Shown here piece after piece: positions 44,304 through 55,801 of a DNA stretch of 64,000 nucleotides. Below the pieces are notes generated by a model that made no database searches, was not told the origin of the DNA, and saw only the letters and a program-made list of their open reading frames with translations. Origin of the DNA: Rosa chinensis (taxonomy: Eukaryota; Streptophyta; Magnoliopsida; Rosales; Rosaceae); assembly GCF_002994745.2 (NCBI RefSeq), contig NW_020126827.1, positions 62,001 through 126,000 on the forward strand, read 5' to 3'. Made by a program: the position numbers and the translations under genes. Within the stretch, counting starts at the first letter, position 1, and each line of letters opens with the position of its first letter.

Positions 44304-45454
44304 TTGAAAAATCATTTGTCACTTTGTGAATATGTGTTTTGTTTATATTGTGACCGAAAAAAAAAAAAAAAATTTACTTGTTAATTATTTTGTAATTGTC
44401 GAAATTTAGTTACTTAATTAATTAGGATGTTATTTATATTGTTGAACACGAGTTTAATTGTGAGTTGTAAATTAAAGAAGGAATAGGTGAAGTCGTGTTT
44501 ATTAATATTGGCCTAAACCCCTTATTGGTACCTAGTTCAGGTCCCTTAAGGTTGAGGGCGGCCTTTATTAACATTCATTGAACTGTCTTCACACTTAGGA
44601 CCTTTTACATCCAAGTAAGTATAGCCTATGTGAGATGGTGTCTAGGAAGGGGACAACGTTCATAACGGGTTCTGGATTCAGAAGTGCTTACAAATGGGCG
44701 TAAACCACTATGTGGGAGTAGCCTATGCCAAAATGGATCCTACTTCTTGTGTTCGCCCTCCCCTACCTGGCCATTTCAGTAAGGTTGCCCAAAGGGTGTA
44801 GGAGGGACTTTGTGTCTAGGCGACTATACTTGGGCCGCACGTCCACTTGATTTACCACTTAGAATTAGATTTGATATCAATGATATTTATAATAAAAGAA
44901 AATGTTGTGACACATTAAGGTATATTGGATAAAACATAGTCTTGAAAAAGGGTAGCTGTTTCAGTCCCATTGCACATCGAGACTCCCTGTTCCCGTACCT
45001 AAGTGTTGAAAATAATTGAAAAAAAAAAAAAGAGAAAAGAAATACTTGTGAATATGTTACTTGTACAAATTGTTGAATAATAATGGTTGATAAGAGTGAG
45101 AGTTTTATTATGAGTTTTTAACCATAACGGAATAGGTGAAGGACTTTGTCTTTAACGTTAGTCATGTGACTAGTGTTAAGGATCGAGCCCTTGGGCCGCA
45201 CGTCTAAACATTGGTTAAGGGCTTATAATAAGATTCAAGCTTTTGTTAATTATTTGGACTCACCCCTTATACTTGTAAAGATTGTGAAGTTTTGTACTTG
45301 TATCTTTGTGTAAAATCCTGTACATTTATACTTCTAATTATACTTGTTAAAAAAAAAATTAAAAAAAATAATAATAAAAAATGAATAGTGACGTTTTATT
45401 GTATAAAAACATTAATTTGTATTTCTTTGTTAATTATAGTCACTAACTTTATTT
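44304..45454 (+). other. C leader
   Basis: 1.15 kb. Poly-A run at 44357-44372, one family A module (44500-45005), then about 400 bp, including 45125-45240, not found in A1 or E. The family B-type module 2 of A1 and E is absent. It ends ACTTTATTT, joined to AATGGAGGTAC, which in A1 begins at the stop codon of gag-pol. Confidence 0.8.
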
Positions 45455-45499
45455 AATGGAGGTACCGTCTGGCTGAAAGACGTTAAACTCAAGCGCTGC

Positions 45500-45515
45500 T
45501 TGGGAGGCAACCCAA
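45500..45515 (+). promoter_or_regulatory. Conserved post-stop hairpin (C)
   Basis: TTGGG-AGGCAA-CCCAA, kept in an element with no gag-pol. Confidence 0.6.
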
Positions 45516-46841
45516 TTCAGAAGTAGCTGTGGAGGAGTCTTCAACCCAGATTTGCTTTTTCCTCCCTACTTCTTTATTTTGTATCTTTTGTTTTTCTTTG
45601 AACTTTATTTTCGTAAATTCCATCTCTATATGCTTAAGTGTTTCATTGCATGCTTATACTTGATTACATTGAGGACAATGCAATAATTAAGTGTGTGGGA
45701 AGGGATTTATATTTCATCTTGAGTCATATATTGAAAAATACAAAAAAATCGAAAAATGTCAAAAAATAAATAAATAAATAAATAAATTCGTTGCATTTGT
45801 TTTTGTTTTAAGTCATAGGATGCCTTTCAACTGTCTTGGATGATTCTATATCTCTGAAATTATGGCTAAAAGAGGATCACAATATTGAGATGATTTTAAC
45901 ATGGTATTCTTTGGTTAATTGAGATATATGAAAAATGTATGCATGTGTAGTGGATATGGATCTCGTGACCTTGGTACAGAATATGAGCATGTTAAGATGA
46001 GTTTTGATTTATAAAGCCAATGTGAGATATTTGAGCCATGTTCTTTTTTTTTTTTTTTTTTTCTTGGAGTGAAAATGAAAAATATATTCTTAATTTCTTG
46101 GCGATGTTTTGATGATCTCATTATTCTTTCATCTTGATTAATTGCTTGCCATAGATTAAGTTTAATGGACTAGAGAATGCTAGAATTCGCTCTTGTGCTT
46201 GTTGAGACGTGATATCAATACATGGCCCTGATTCTGGAAGGGATAGAGGCACCCTAGGAATTACCACCATTGCCATATAAACTTGTGTCCCTATTTGTGC
46301 CCGTCGTGGGACCCCTCTAGATAAGCCCCTTTGAGCCTACATTAAGCCTTTTCGTTCATCACCCTTAAAATCCTTAACCATGAAGCTTAGTATAGTTACA
46401 ACCCTACCCTTTGTTCTAAGAACTTAGTGGAGCTATCTTTTGAGACATACTACATGGGTTTGGTGCTAAGGATGAAAATTGAGAAGAGGTGAAAGTTCAA
46501 GTGTGGGGGTAGACTTGTCCATAAAGAAAAAATATGTGAAAGCCGTGAAAAATGAAAAGAAAAGAAAAAAATTGTGTACGGCTAGAAAAGAAAAGAAAGA
46601 AATATTTATAGATTTTAGTCCCCCATACTTAGTGATTTTGGAGTCTGCTTTGAAATGAAGGCCCACTATAGAAAAATTTGGCCTTTGTCCATTTCACTAG
46701 AGTTCAAGGGAAGTTTACATTGAAGATTGGGTCCAACATGAAGACATTAGGCCCTTTTATGATCACCCCTAGGGAAAGTGACGTTTTTACAATGCCTTGC
46801 TGGAATTTCTTGAGGTCTCTACATTTACATGTGCTCTGCTA
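45516..46841 (+). other. C 3' non-coding region (truncated)
   Basis: Collinear with A1 9163-10460. It contains the 20-nt block (46296-46315, one mismatch), internal PPT-like motifs (near 45690 and 46499), a (AAAT)n-like run near 45767-45785 and a T-run at 46046-46061. It ends in GCTCTGCTA, joined to the LTR of D. Confidence 0.82.
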
Positions 46842-47764
46842 TGTTCTTCCACCAATGAGAAATTGCCAAATAAGCCCTAGTGTGTCATCCAACCAATCAC
46901 AAAACTCCAAGAAGATTCCCTAATATATTCTTGCCGAAATTCCTTGATTATTTTCTGATTTTCTTCTTGTATTTTCGGCCAAAATATATTTAGGGTTTCT
47001 AGGAATGAATCTAGACGCCATTTGGTTCTTTTCTTGATTTCTTTCCATAAACTTCACCCTAGAAAATCTCTTGCGTAATCTTTTATTCTCCCTTGATATT
47101 TCACGCCACTTTTCTCTCCTCTCTTTGGTTTTCACGGCAAAGCATCCTTAGGGTTAGGGTTTTGCGTCACAAACCCTAATGTCATGGGCTTTGATGGGCC
47201 TTGATCCATTTTGCCGAAAATCCATAGAGTTCTTGGGCTTCGTTGCTTCAACTTCAAGCTTTGTCTCTTTCCAAAGTCAAAACACATCATTTTTCCATTT
47301 CTTTTTCATGGTTGCGTTGAAAACTTGCTTGAGAAGCCTTCCTCCATTTCGCAGGGTTTCCTAGTTGGATTAGGAAAGCTTGTTTCTTCATTTCTGCTCA
47401 TTTCTGTGACCCTTTTCGTCTCATATTTGTTCGCCTTAATGTTCGCAAGCTCCTCTTTCCATTCGTGCGTTCATTTCCACTTTTTAGCTCGGAGGTCCTG
47501 AAAATAGAAACTATACTGAAAATAGAAACTTTCTAAAAATGAAAAATAGAAACTTACTAAAAATGAAAAATAGAAACTTTCCTAAACTGAAATGGAAACT
47601 TGCCAGAAATGAGAAATGAAAACTACAGAAATGGAAACTTTCTACAATAAGGAACTTTCCCAATCAAAGAATGGAAACTTTCCAAAACAGGGATTTTTCA
47701 AGGAAATGGCGCAGAAAAATGTAGGGAAATGCAGTTAAAACGTCGCATTAAAATGCGCCTATCA
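46842..47764 (-). repeat. D 3' LTR, inner part
   Basis: Continues the D LTR up to its start (minus strand TGATAGGCGCATTTTAATGC) next to the PPT. A short tandem of TAGAAACTTNCTAAAA-like units near 47500-47600 parallels the U3 repeats of E. Confidence 0.87.
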
Positions 47765-47779
47765 AATTCCCCCACACTT
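47765..47779 (-). promoter_or_regulatory. Polypurine tract (D)
   Basis: Minus strand AAGTGTGGGGGAATT, identical to A1. Confidence 0.85.
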
Positions 47780-49710
47780 AACTTTTGCTAGTCCCTTAGC
47801 AAAATCACAACACAGACACGACTACGACTCAACGAAAATTAAAGACTCGACACATAACAAACTCTATTGCCCTTCAACTATTTGTCTCGGTAATCTCTTA
47901 CTTTCACAACACCAAGATTAGCACTTCACCAAGAATCAATGTTTAGGCATTCGAGAGTTATTTAAAACACATAATTCACATATACACAAGTAGGACTTGG
48001 TTGGAACAATGGTGATGGTTTCTGTTAAGCATGTTTCAAACAAGTATGATTCAAATCCTCACAAGGTATATCCACTCTTTCTTTTTTCAGATTATGGCAA
48101 TGCTTAAAAGCTTATACACTCGAGTATATGTGAAAGATAGCAAGTGTATCACATAATGCAAGAAACAAAAGCACAAGTATAAAGATCTCATGAAGGATAC
48201 CAGCTACTTGCACAGATGGACCCAAGCCATAGGTTCAACTCTTGTAACTCATCTCCACATCAAGGGCTGTCCCATCTTAAGGATCAAGAAGGTCTTATCA
48301 AGGGTTGTAATGGGGCCATGGCTCAAGGTTTTAAAGAAACAAAGGGTAAGGAATTCAACAAAGTGTTCTAAAAACCTAGTAGAGCTCATGTAATGTAGAG
48401 AGACTTCTAGAAACCCACCAAGTATGCAAAAACGTCACTATCCCATGGGGGCGTTATAAAGGGGCCTAATGTCTTCATGTTGGGCCCAAACTTCACTCTA
48501 AACTTCCTTTGATCTCTAGTGAGTTAGACAAAGGCCAAATTTTTCTGTAGTGGGCCTTCGATTCAAGGTAAACTCCAAACTCACCTAGTATGGGGGACTA
48601 AAATCCATAGACATATTTTTCTTTTTTCTTTTTCTTAGCCGTACACATATTTTCATTTTTCTTTTTCTTTTTCCACGGCTTTTTCATACATTTTTCTTTC
48701 ATGGACATGTCTACCCCCACACTTAAACTTTCGCCTCTTCTCATCCTTCGTTGTTGACGCCTAAATCTTCAAGTAAGTCTCAGTTTAGCTTCACTAAGTT
48801 CTTAGAACAAAGGGTAGGGTTATAGCTATACTAAGTTTTAGGTTAAAGATTTTAAGGGTGATGAAAGAAAAGGCTTAATGTAGGCTCAAAGGGGTTTATC
48901 TAGGGAAGTCCCACGACGGGCACAATTAGGGACACAAGTTTATATGGCAATGGTGGTAGTTCCTAGGGTGCCTCTATCCTTTCCAGAATCAGGGCCATGT
49001 ATTGATAAAACGTCTCAACAAGCACAAGAGTGAATTCTAGCATTCTCTAGTCCATCAAACTTAATCTATGGCAAGCAATCAATCAAATGAAAGAATAATG
49101 AGATCATCAAAACATCGCCAAGAAAATATGAGTATATTTTTCATTTCACTCCAAGAAAAAGGGACATGGGCTCAATTATCTCATATGGGTTGTTATGAAT
49201 CAAAACTCATCCTAACATGCTCATATTTTCTGTACCAAAGTCACGAAATCCATATCCACTACAAGGCACATATTTTTCATATATCTCAATTAACCAAAGA
49301 ATACCATTTTAAAGTCATCTCAATTTTGTGATCCTCTTTTAATCATGATTTCAGAGATATAGAATCATCCTAGACAGTTGAAAGGGCATTCTATGACTCA
49401 AAACAAAATGACTCAAAGGGCAAAGACTCAATAAAAGCAACGAAATTTTTGTATTTTTGACATTTTTCGATTTTTTTTGTATTTTTCAATATATATGACT
49501 CAAAAAAGGTATAAATCCCTTCCCCCACACTTAAATATTGCATTGTCCTCAATGTAATCAATTATAAGCATGCAATGAAACACTTAAGCATATAGGGTAG
49601 AAATTTACGAAAAGACCAAATAAATTCAAAGAGAAAATATGAAAAGAAAGAGAAATAGGGAAGGAAAAATCAAATCTGCGTGTGTAGACTCCTTCTTAGC
49701 TACTTCTGAA
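47780..49710 (-). other. D 3' non-coding region
   Basis: Minus-strand equivalent of A1 9163-11067. It carries PPT-like motifs near 48712 and 49520 and the 20-nt block near 48909-48926. No credible ORF. Confidence 0.82.
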
Positions 49711-49726
49711 TTGGGTTGCCTCCCAA
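49711..49726 (-). promoter_or_regulatory. Conserved post-stop hairpin (D)
   Basis: Minus strand TTGGG-AGGCAA-CCCAA, 47 nt after the pol stop. Confidence 0.6.
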
Positions 49727-49773
49727 GCAGCGCTTAATGTTTATAGTCTTTTAGCCTAGACTTGTACCTCCAT

Positions 49774-51639
49774 TTAATCTTCAGGTTGTGGAGCGTTTTG
49801 GAGGGGTACATCCTCCACATCATGCTCCATAAACGTCTCATAGTATGGCTTGAGGCGATGGCCATTCTCTTTGAACTCGTTACCTGTTTGTTCACTCTTT
49901 ATCTGCACAGCTCCATGAGGAAATACATGAGTAATAACAAAAGGTCCAATCCAACGAGATCGAAGTTTACCTGGAAAGAGTTTAAGACAAGAATGGAATA
50001 AGAGGACTTTTTGTCCCACAACAAAAGTCTTCCTACGAATCATCTTATCATGGAATGCCTTAGTCTTTTCTTTGTAAATCTTGGCACTCTCAAAGGCGTC
50101 ATTCCTAATCTCTTCCAACTCTTGCAATTTCAATTTTCTATGAAGCCCAACCTCATCTAGATCCATGTTAAATTGCTTCACAGCCCACCAAGCTTTGTGC
50201 TCTAACTCCATAGGTAAATGGCAAGGTTTGCCATAGACAATTCGATATGGGGACATACCTATGGGAGTTTTATACGCAGTTCTGTAGGCCCACAAAGCAT
50301 CCTCCAAACGCAAGGACCAATCCTTTCTGTTAGGATTCACAGTCTTCTCTAATATCCCCTTGATTTCACGATTATAGACCTCAGCTTGCCCACTTGTTTG
50401 GGGATGATAAGGTGTAGAAACCTTATGTGTCACATCATACTTCTTCAAGAGAGCCTCAATCGTTCGATTGCAAAAGTGGGAACCACCATCACTAATCAGA
50501 ACTCTAGGCATGCCAAACCTGCTAAAGATGTTAGACTTGATAAAATCTGCAACAACCTTAGAGTCATTAGTTCGAGTGGCTTTAGCCTCCACCCATTTCG
50601 ACACATAATCCACAGCAAGCAAGATATAGAGAAATCCAAAAGATGAAGGAAAAGGTCCCATGAAATCTATACCCCAGACATCAAATATTTCAACAGTTAT
50701 GATATTAGATAAAGGCATTTGATCTCTAGAGCTTAGATTTCTTGTTCTTTGGCATCTATCACAAGTCAAACAATATGCATAAGCATCCTTAAATAACGTT
50801 GGCCAAAAGAACCCAGACTCTAACACCTTAAACGCGGTCTTCTTAGACCCAAAGTGACCCCCACATGCTTTAGAATGGCAAAACGAAAGTATGGCATTAT
50901 GTTCATGTTCAGGCACACATCTCCTAATCAATTGATCAGAACAATATTTCCACAGATAAGGTTCATCCCAAACATATTGCTTAACAGTTTTCTTAAGCCT
51001 ATCTTTATGAGCACGTGACATGGTATCAGGAATTTTCCTAGAAACAATGTAATTCACAATATCCGCATACCATGGTTCACTTACCTGGATTCCAAAGAGT
51101 TGTTCATCTGGAAACGTCTCCACCAAAGGGAGAGGGTCTTCTGCGTGCACCAAACGACTCAAGTGGTCAGCTACCACGTTCTCACTACCCTTCTTGTCCT
51201 TGATTTCAACGTCAAACTCTTGCAAGAGTAGGAAGAGTAGGATCCATCTAAAGAGCCTTGGTTTCGCCTCCTTCTTGGTCATCAAGTACTTCAAAGCTGC
51301 ATGGTCAGTATAAATAATAACCTTGGTACCATGTAAGTAGGAACGAAACTTCTCAAGGGCAAAAACAACTGCAAGGAGCTCTTTCTCTGTGGTGGAGTAG
51401 TTCAGTTGTGCATCATTCAGAGTCTTTGAGGCGTAGTAGATGGCATAAGGTCGTTTGTCCTTCCTTTGTCCCAAAACAGCTCCAACTGCGTAGTCAGAGG
51501 CGTCACACATCAACTCAAAGGGCAAAGACCAATCTGGAGGTAGCATGATAGGGGCTGACGTCAATAGTTCCTTGAGCTTGTCAAAAGCCTCTTGACACTC
51601 CTTGTCAAACACAAACGCCACATCCTTTTGAAGTAGTTG
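49774..51639 (-). pseudogene. pol: pol C-terminal part of D: RT end, RNase H, integrase
   Basis: About 621 residues equivalent to A1 1269-1886: the end of RT, RNase H ([29 protein letters not shown] motifs) and a complete integrase with HHCC zinc site and D-D35-E. The frame is open to a normal stop. It is cut at its N-terminal side by the LTR of E at 51640, so gag, protease and most of RT are missing here. The open frame runs on for 12 codons into the antisense of that LTR (to 51675), giving an accidental ATG. A 3-residue insertion (FLL) lies in the RNase H region compared with A1. It is more diverged from A1 than E is, so D is an older copy. Confidence 0.9.
51635..51639 (+). repeat. Left target-site copy for E (AGTTG)
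   Basis: AGTTG directly precedes the LTR start of E inside D pol. The right copy is beyond the window end. Confidence 0.6.
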
Positions 51640-51783
51640 TGATAGGAGCATTTTAATGCGACGTTTTAACTGCATTTCCCTACACTTTTCTGCGCCATTT
51701 CCTTGAAAAATCCCTGTTTGGGAAAGTTTCCATTCTTTGATTGGGAAAGTTCCTTATTGTAGAAAGTTTCCATTTTTGTCTTC

Positions 51784-51825
51784 ATTTCTCATTTCTCATT
51801 TCTCATTTCTCATTTCTCATTTCTC
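51784..51825 (+). repeat. (ATTTCTC)6 repeat in E U3
   Basis: Six perfect heptamers; the 3' LTR has the same six copies (63578-63619), while A1 has a shorter, interrupted version at about 11225-11265. Imperfect TAGAAAGTTTC repeats follow. Confidence 0.85.
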
Positions 51826-52896
51826 ATTTCTGGAAAGTTTCTATTTTTCATTTTTAGTAAGTTTCTATTTTCTCATTTTTAGAAACTTTCCATTTCTCAA
51901 TTTTAGAAAGTTTCTATTTTTCAAATTAGGTAAGTTTCCATTTTTCATATTAGTTTCTATTTTCAGGACCTCCGAGCTAGAAAGTGGAAATGAACGCACA
52001 AATGGAAAGAGGAGCTTGCGAACATCAAGACGAACGAACATGAGAGAAAATGGCCCACACATTTGAGCAGAAATGAAGAAACAAGCTTTCCTAGTCCAAC
52101 CAGGAAATCCTACAAAATGGAGGAAGGCTTCCCTAGCAAGTTTCCAACGCAACCATGAAAAAGAAATGGAAAAATAATGTGTTTTGCGTTGGAAAATGAG
52201 AAGGCTTGAAGATGAAGCAACGAGGCCCAAGAACTCTTTGGATTTTCGGCAAATTGGATAAAGGCCCATCAAAGCCCATGACATTAGGGTTTGTGACGCA
52301 AACCCTAGCACTAAAGTTGTTGTTGCCGTGAAATCCTAGAGAGAAACAAGGAAGATGACGTGGAAAATCAGAAAATAATAAGAAGATTTCGGTGGAGATT
52401 TTCTAGGGTTATTTTTATGGAAATAAATCAAGAGATAAAACCCTAGAAGACCTAGCCGTCCAAGCCAAGAGGAAAACAAGGGGATGCCGTGCAAACCCTA
52501 GGGAATTCGGCAAAAGATAATGAAGAGAAAAACAAGGGTTTTGCCGTGAGGAAAAATCAGAAAAAAATAAAGAGATTTCGTGGAGATTTCTTAGGGAGCT
52601 TTTAAAGGAAAGAGAATATGTGTTGAACACAAAAAGCTCTCAAAGGAGTCTAGGTTCGTCCCCCTTTATTCTCTAAGTATATTGTTGCCGAAATTGGTGA
52701 AGGAAATCAGAAAATATCTATATATATTTCGGCAAGATTATTTAGGGAATTTATATTGGAATTTTGTGATTGGTTGCACCACCTCATAGGGCTTATGTGG
52801 CACGAAATCATTGGAGAAAATTATGTGGAGGAAGCAAGAGATTGCCGTGAGCTTTGCTAGGGTTGTGGACGGATTGAAGACCTAGAAGCCGTCCCC

Positions 52897-52903
52897 TATA
52901 TAT
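52897..52903 (+). promoter_or_regulatory. TATA box of E 5' LTR
   Basis: TATATAT after CCCC, with a pyrimidine-rich stretch downstream. Confidence 0.65.
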
Positions 52904-53963
52904 TCCTCTCTTCTCTCAACGTCAAGGGTTCCGAATTTTCCACACTTTTGCGTTTATACTTTGAGAAAATAATTCAGAAATCTCTCTAGCCTAGCCGTGT
53001 TCTTCTCCATCCTCTAGGGCAACCACGAAGTGCAAGCAAGGCCAAGGAAGAAGAAGACAAGCCGTGCACACCATCCACCCTCCACCTTGAAGATTGCTTT
53101 CGAAATTCAAGAGACCACATCATCACTTCATTCATCTCATCTTCATCACGGTGTAATCCGATTCTCCTTGTACCTTTGCTTTGTATTTTCGTTGGTTTTG
53201 CCTTAGTTGACACATATGTATGAACAAGTATTGTTTTCTGAAATTTTATGATGAATTGTTAATTTTCAGATTCATATATTGCAATTTATGGTTGCTTTTG
53301 TGTGAGTGTTTGATTAAATTTGCATGATAGAAATCTTTTGTATGATTATCTTGAATGGTTCGAAACATTTAGGGTTCTTATGTGATTGTTGCTACGAATT
53401 TGAGAACATGAATCAACTTTTTGGTTTTGTGTTCTTGAATCGATAAGTAGTAAAGGTTTTGTACAAAAACCGAATTTAATCAAAGAAGATTGCAATTAGG
53501 TGGACTTTTTCATACTAAGTTGCACATTTGAGTTGATAGCCTTTCTAGGTGTTTATTGCGTTAAACATGACATGATTGACTAGCTTTCTAGGGCTTGATT
53601 GCATGTTTGATAGAATTAATCTAGGTGCTTTCACTTAGGTTAATTAGCATTGAAAGTAAATATGGGAAATTGTTTGCTTTTGAACGTTTCACATGATCAA
53701 CTCCTCTTGCATGACTATGATGAACAATGATGAACTTGAATTAATTTTAATCATGAGTTTCGACTTTGATCTTTGTTCTTGCATTCCATTTGTATTTTTA
53801 TGTTTTTGCATTTTAATTATTTAGGTAACTTAGATTTTATTTTTGGAAATTAAAACCAAAAACCAAAAACTCCCCCCTTTTCGTAAATATGTCTATATTT
53901 TGTAAATATTATACTTTGTTTTAATTTTAATTGTTTAATTGTTTGACAATGACAGGTGTACCC

Positions 53964-53974
53964 TCAATCCCCGG
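53964..53974 (+). promoter_or_regulatory. U5 segment complementary to the PBS (E)
   Basis: TCAATCCCCGG, exact reverse complement of 54069-54079. Confidence 0.6.
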
Positions 53975-54057
53975 AATAGAACGATCCCTATTTATTACGT
54001 ACTACTAATGACATTTCAGGGTTAAATTGGTCGCTCGATAAAAGCGACATCAATTTT

Positions 54058-54075
54058 TGGCGCCGTTGCCGGGGA
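54058..54075 (+). promoter_or_regulatory. Primer-binding site, tRNA-Asp (E)
   Basis: TGGCGCCGTTGCCGGGGA, exact, 5 nt after the LTR end. Confidence 0.92.
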
Positions 54076-54833
54076 TTGAAAAATCATTTGCCATATTGTG
54101 AATATTTGTTTTGTATATTGTGACCGAAAAAAAAAAAAAAAATTTTACTTGTTAATTATTTTGTAATTGTCGAAAATTAGTAGATTAATTACTTAGGTTG
54201 TTATTTATATTGTTGAATACGAATTTTAATTATAGGTTGTAAATTAAAGATGGAATAGGTGAAGTCGTGTTTATTAATATTGGCCTAAACCCCTTATTGG
54301 TACCTAGTTCAGGTCCCTTAAGGTTGAGGGCGGCCTTTATTAACATTCATTGAACTGTCTTCACACTTAGGACCTTTTATATCCAAGTAAGTATAGCCTA
54401 TGTGGGATGGTGTCTAGGAAGGGGACAACGTTCATAACGGGTTCTTGGATTCAGAAGTGCGTGCAAATGAGCCTAAACCACAATGTGGGAGTAGCTCATG
54501 CCAAAATGGATCCTACCTCTTGTGTTCGTCCTCCCCTACCTGGCCATTTCAGTAAGGTTGCCCAAAGGATGTAGGAGGGACTTTGTGTCTAGACGACTAT
54601 ACTTGGGCCGCACGTCCTCTTGATTTACCGCTTGGAATTGAATTCGAAATCAATGGTATTTATAACAAAAGAAAATGTTGTGATTCACTAAGGTATATTG
54701 GATTAAACATAGTCTTGAAAAGGGTAACTGTTTCAGTCCCATTGCACATCGAGACTCCCTGTTCCCGTACCTAAGTGTTGAAAATAATTGTAAAGAAAAG
54801 GAAAGAATAGAAGTAATTTTACTTAATTTCGTG

Positions 54834-54866
<33 letters not shown>

Positions 54867-55784
54867 AAAAAAAAGAAAAAGAAGATAATTAGATGTGAAT
54901 AGTGACGTTTTGTTTGTTTGTGTGAAAGTTTTGTGTAAATGGTGTCTAATCTTGTTAAACAAAGGAAATGTAAAGAATTAATTATAAATATTGTTAAATT
55001 CTTGATTTATTATAAGTGTGTAAATGCGTATGAGTAGATAAGGGCCCTTTTGTTAATATTGGCCTTAACCCTTCATTAGTGCCTTTCTAAGGTCTTTTGG
55101 AGTTGAGGGCGGTTTTTATTAACATTTGGAGAACTGTCTAACACATGAGTTCTTTTCAAGCTGAGTAAGGGGCATATAGGTGGTGTCTTAGGTTGAGACC
55201 CTGGGTGATGGGTTCAAATTGGATCTCAGAGATACTATAGACCGTGCGTAAACCACAATGTGGGAGTAGCCAATAGGGGCCTAAACCTCAATGAGGGAGT
55301 AGCCTCCGTAGTGTCACCAAAATGAGTCCTCCCTCTCACTTACCTCTTAATCTGGCCATCTAGCCTTCTGAAACAAAGGGAAGTGACTTATGTCTAGGCG
55401 ACTATCCCTAGATCGTATCTCACCAATAGTAGTGGTTTCTATTGGGCTCGACTTACAACTTGTAATCAATTGAGATATTAACTTTATTTTGTAAAGATAA
55501 TAAGATACTTGAACATAACCTCCACTTGTAAATTGTGTTGTTTTGTACATTTTATATTTGTATAAACTTCTTACGTGGTTTATTTGTGAAAAGATTGTGG
55601 ATAGTTTGTAATTTGTACTTCTCTTTATACTTGTATAAATCATAAATAGTAAAGTCGTGAATAGTAACTTGTGAATAGTGACTCGTGAATAGTAAGGTTG
55701 ATGTATAAATCACTAATTTGTAATTAACTCACTTTATACTTTGCTAACTTCTTTGAATTTTGATGATGTTCAGGATTCCTATGA
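54076..55784 (+). other. E untranslated leader
   Basis: Collinear with the A1 leader, with both modules (about 54265-54780 and 55005-55480) and A-rich tracts near 54127 and 54834-54880. No long ORF. Confidence 0.85.
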
Positions 55785-55801
55785 ATGACCGAGCCTTTTA
55801 G
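55781..55801 (+). CDS. Minimal overlapping upstream ORF at E gag-pol start
   Basis: Identical to the A1 arrangement: ATGAATG double start with a six-codon upstream frame ending TAG. Confidence 0.4.
   Translation: MNDRAF

Larger units (their letters stand above)
42286..46841 (+). mobile_element. Element C, family A relative without gag-pol, 3' truncated
   Basis: Complete 5' LTR (42286-44280), PBS with one mismatch, leader, then a direct jump to the post-gag-pol region at about 45455, and 1.4 kb of 3' region. It lacks its 3' end and 3' LTR. It was inserted in the LTR of D after GCCTT; the deletion of its right end stops within a few bases of the original insertion boundary. Another non-autonomous derivative formed like B3. 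Confidence 0.85.
41054..51639 (-). mobile_element. Element D, family A relative on the minus strand (interrupted)
   Basis: 3' LTR in two parts (41054-42285 and 46842-47764) split by C, then PPT, 3' non-coding region, and the C-terminal third of pol (49774-51639). The rest of pol, gag, leader and 5' LTR are cut off by E and would lie beyond the window. GTGAG before 41054 is the likely left target-site copy. Confidence 0.88.
51640..54052 (+). repeat. E 5' LTR (2413 bp)
   Basis: Starts TGATAGGAGC, ends GCGACATCA. Its first 650 bp and last 1070 bp closely match A1, but 52300-52985 is strongly diverged and longer. TATA box at 52897. U5 block at 53964-53974. Confidence 0.95.

Noticed and set aside
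51737..52066. 109-codon ORF with FLISHFSFL repeats
   Set aside because: Translation of the (ATTTCTC)n heptamer repeat in the LTR.
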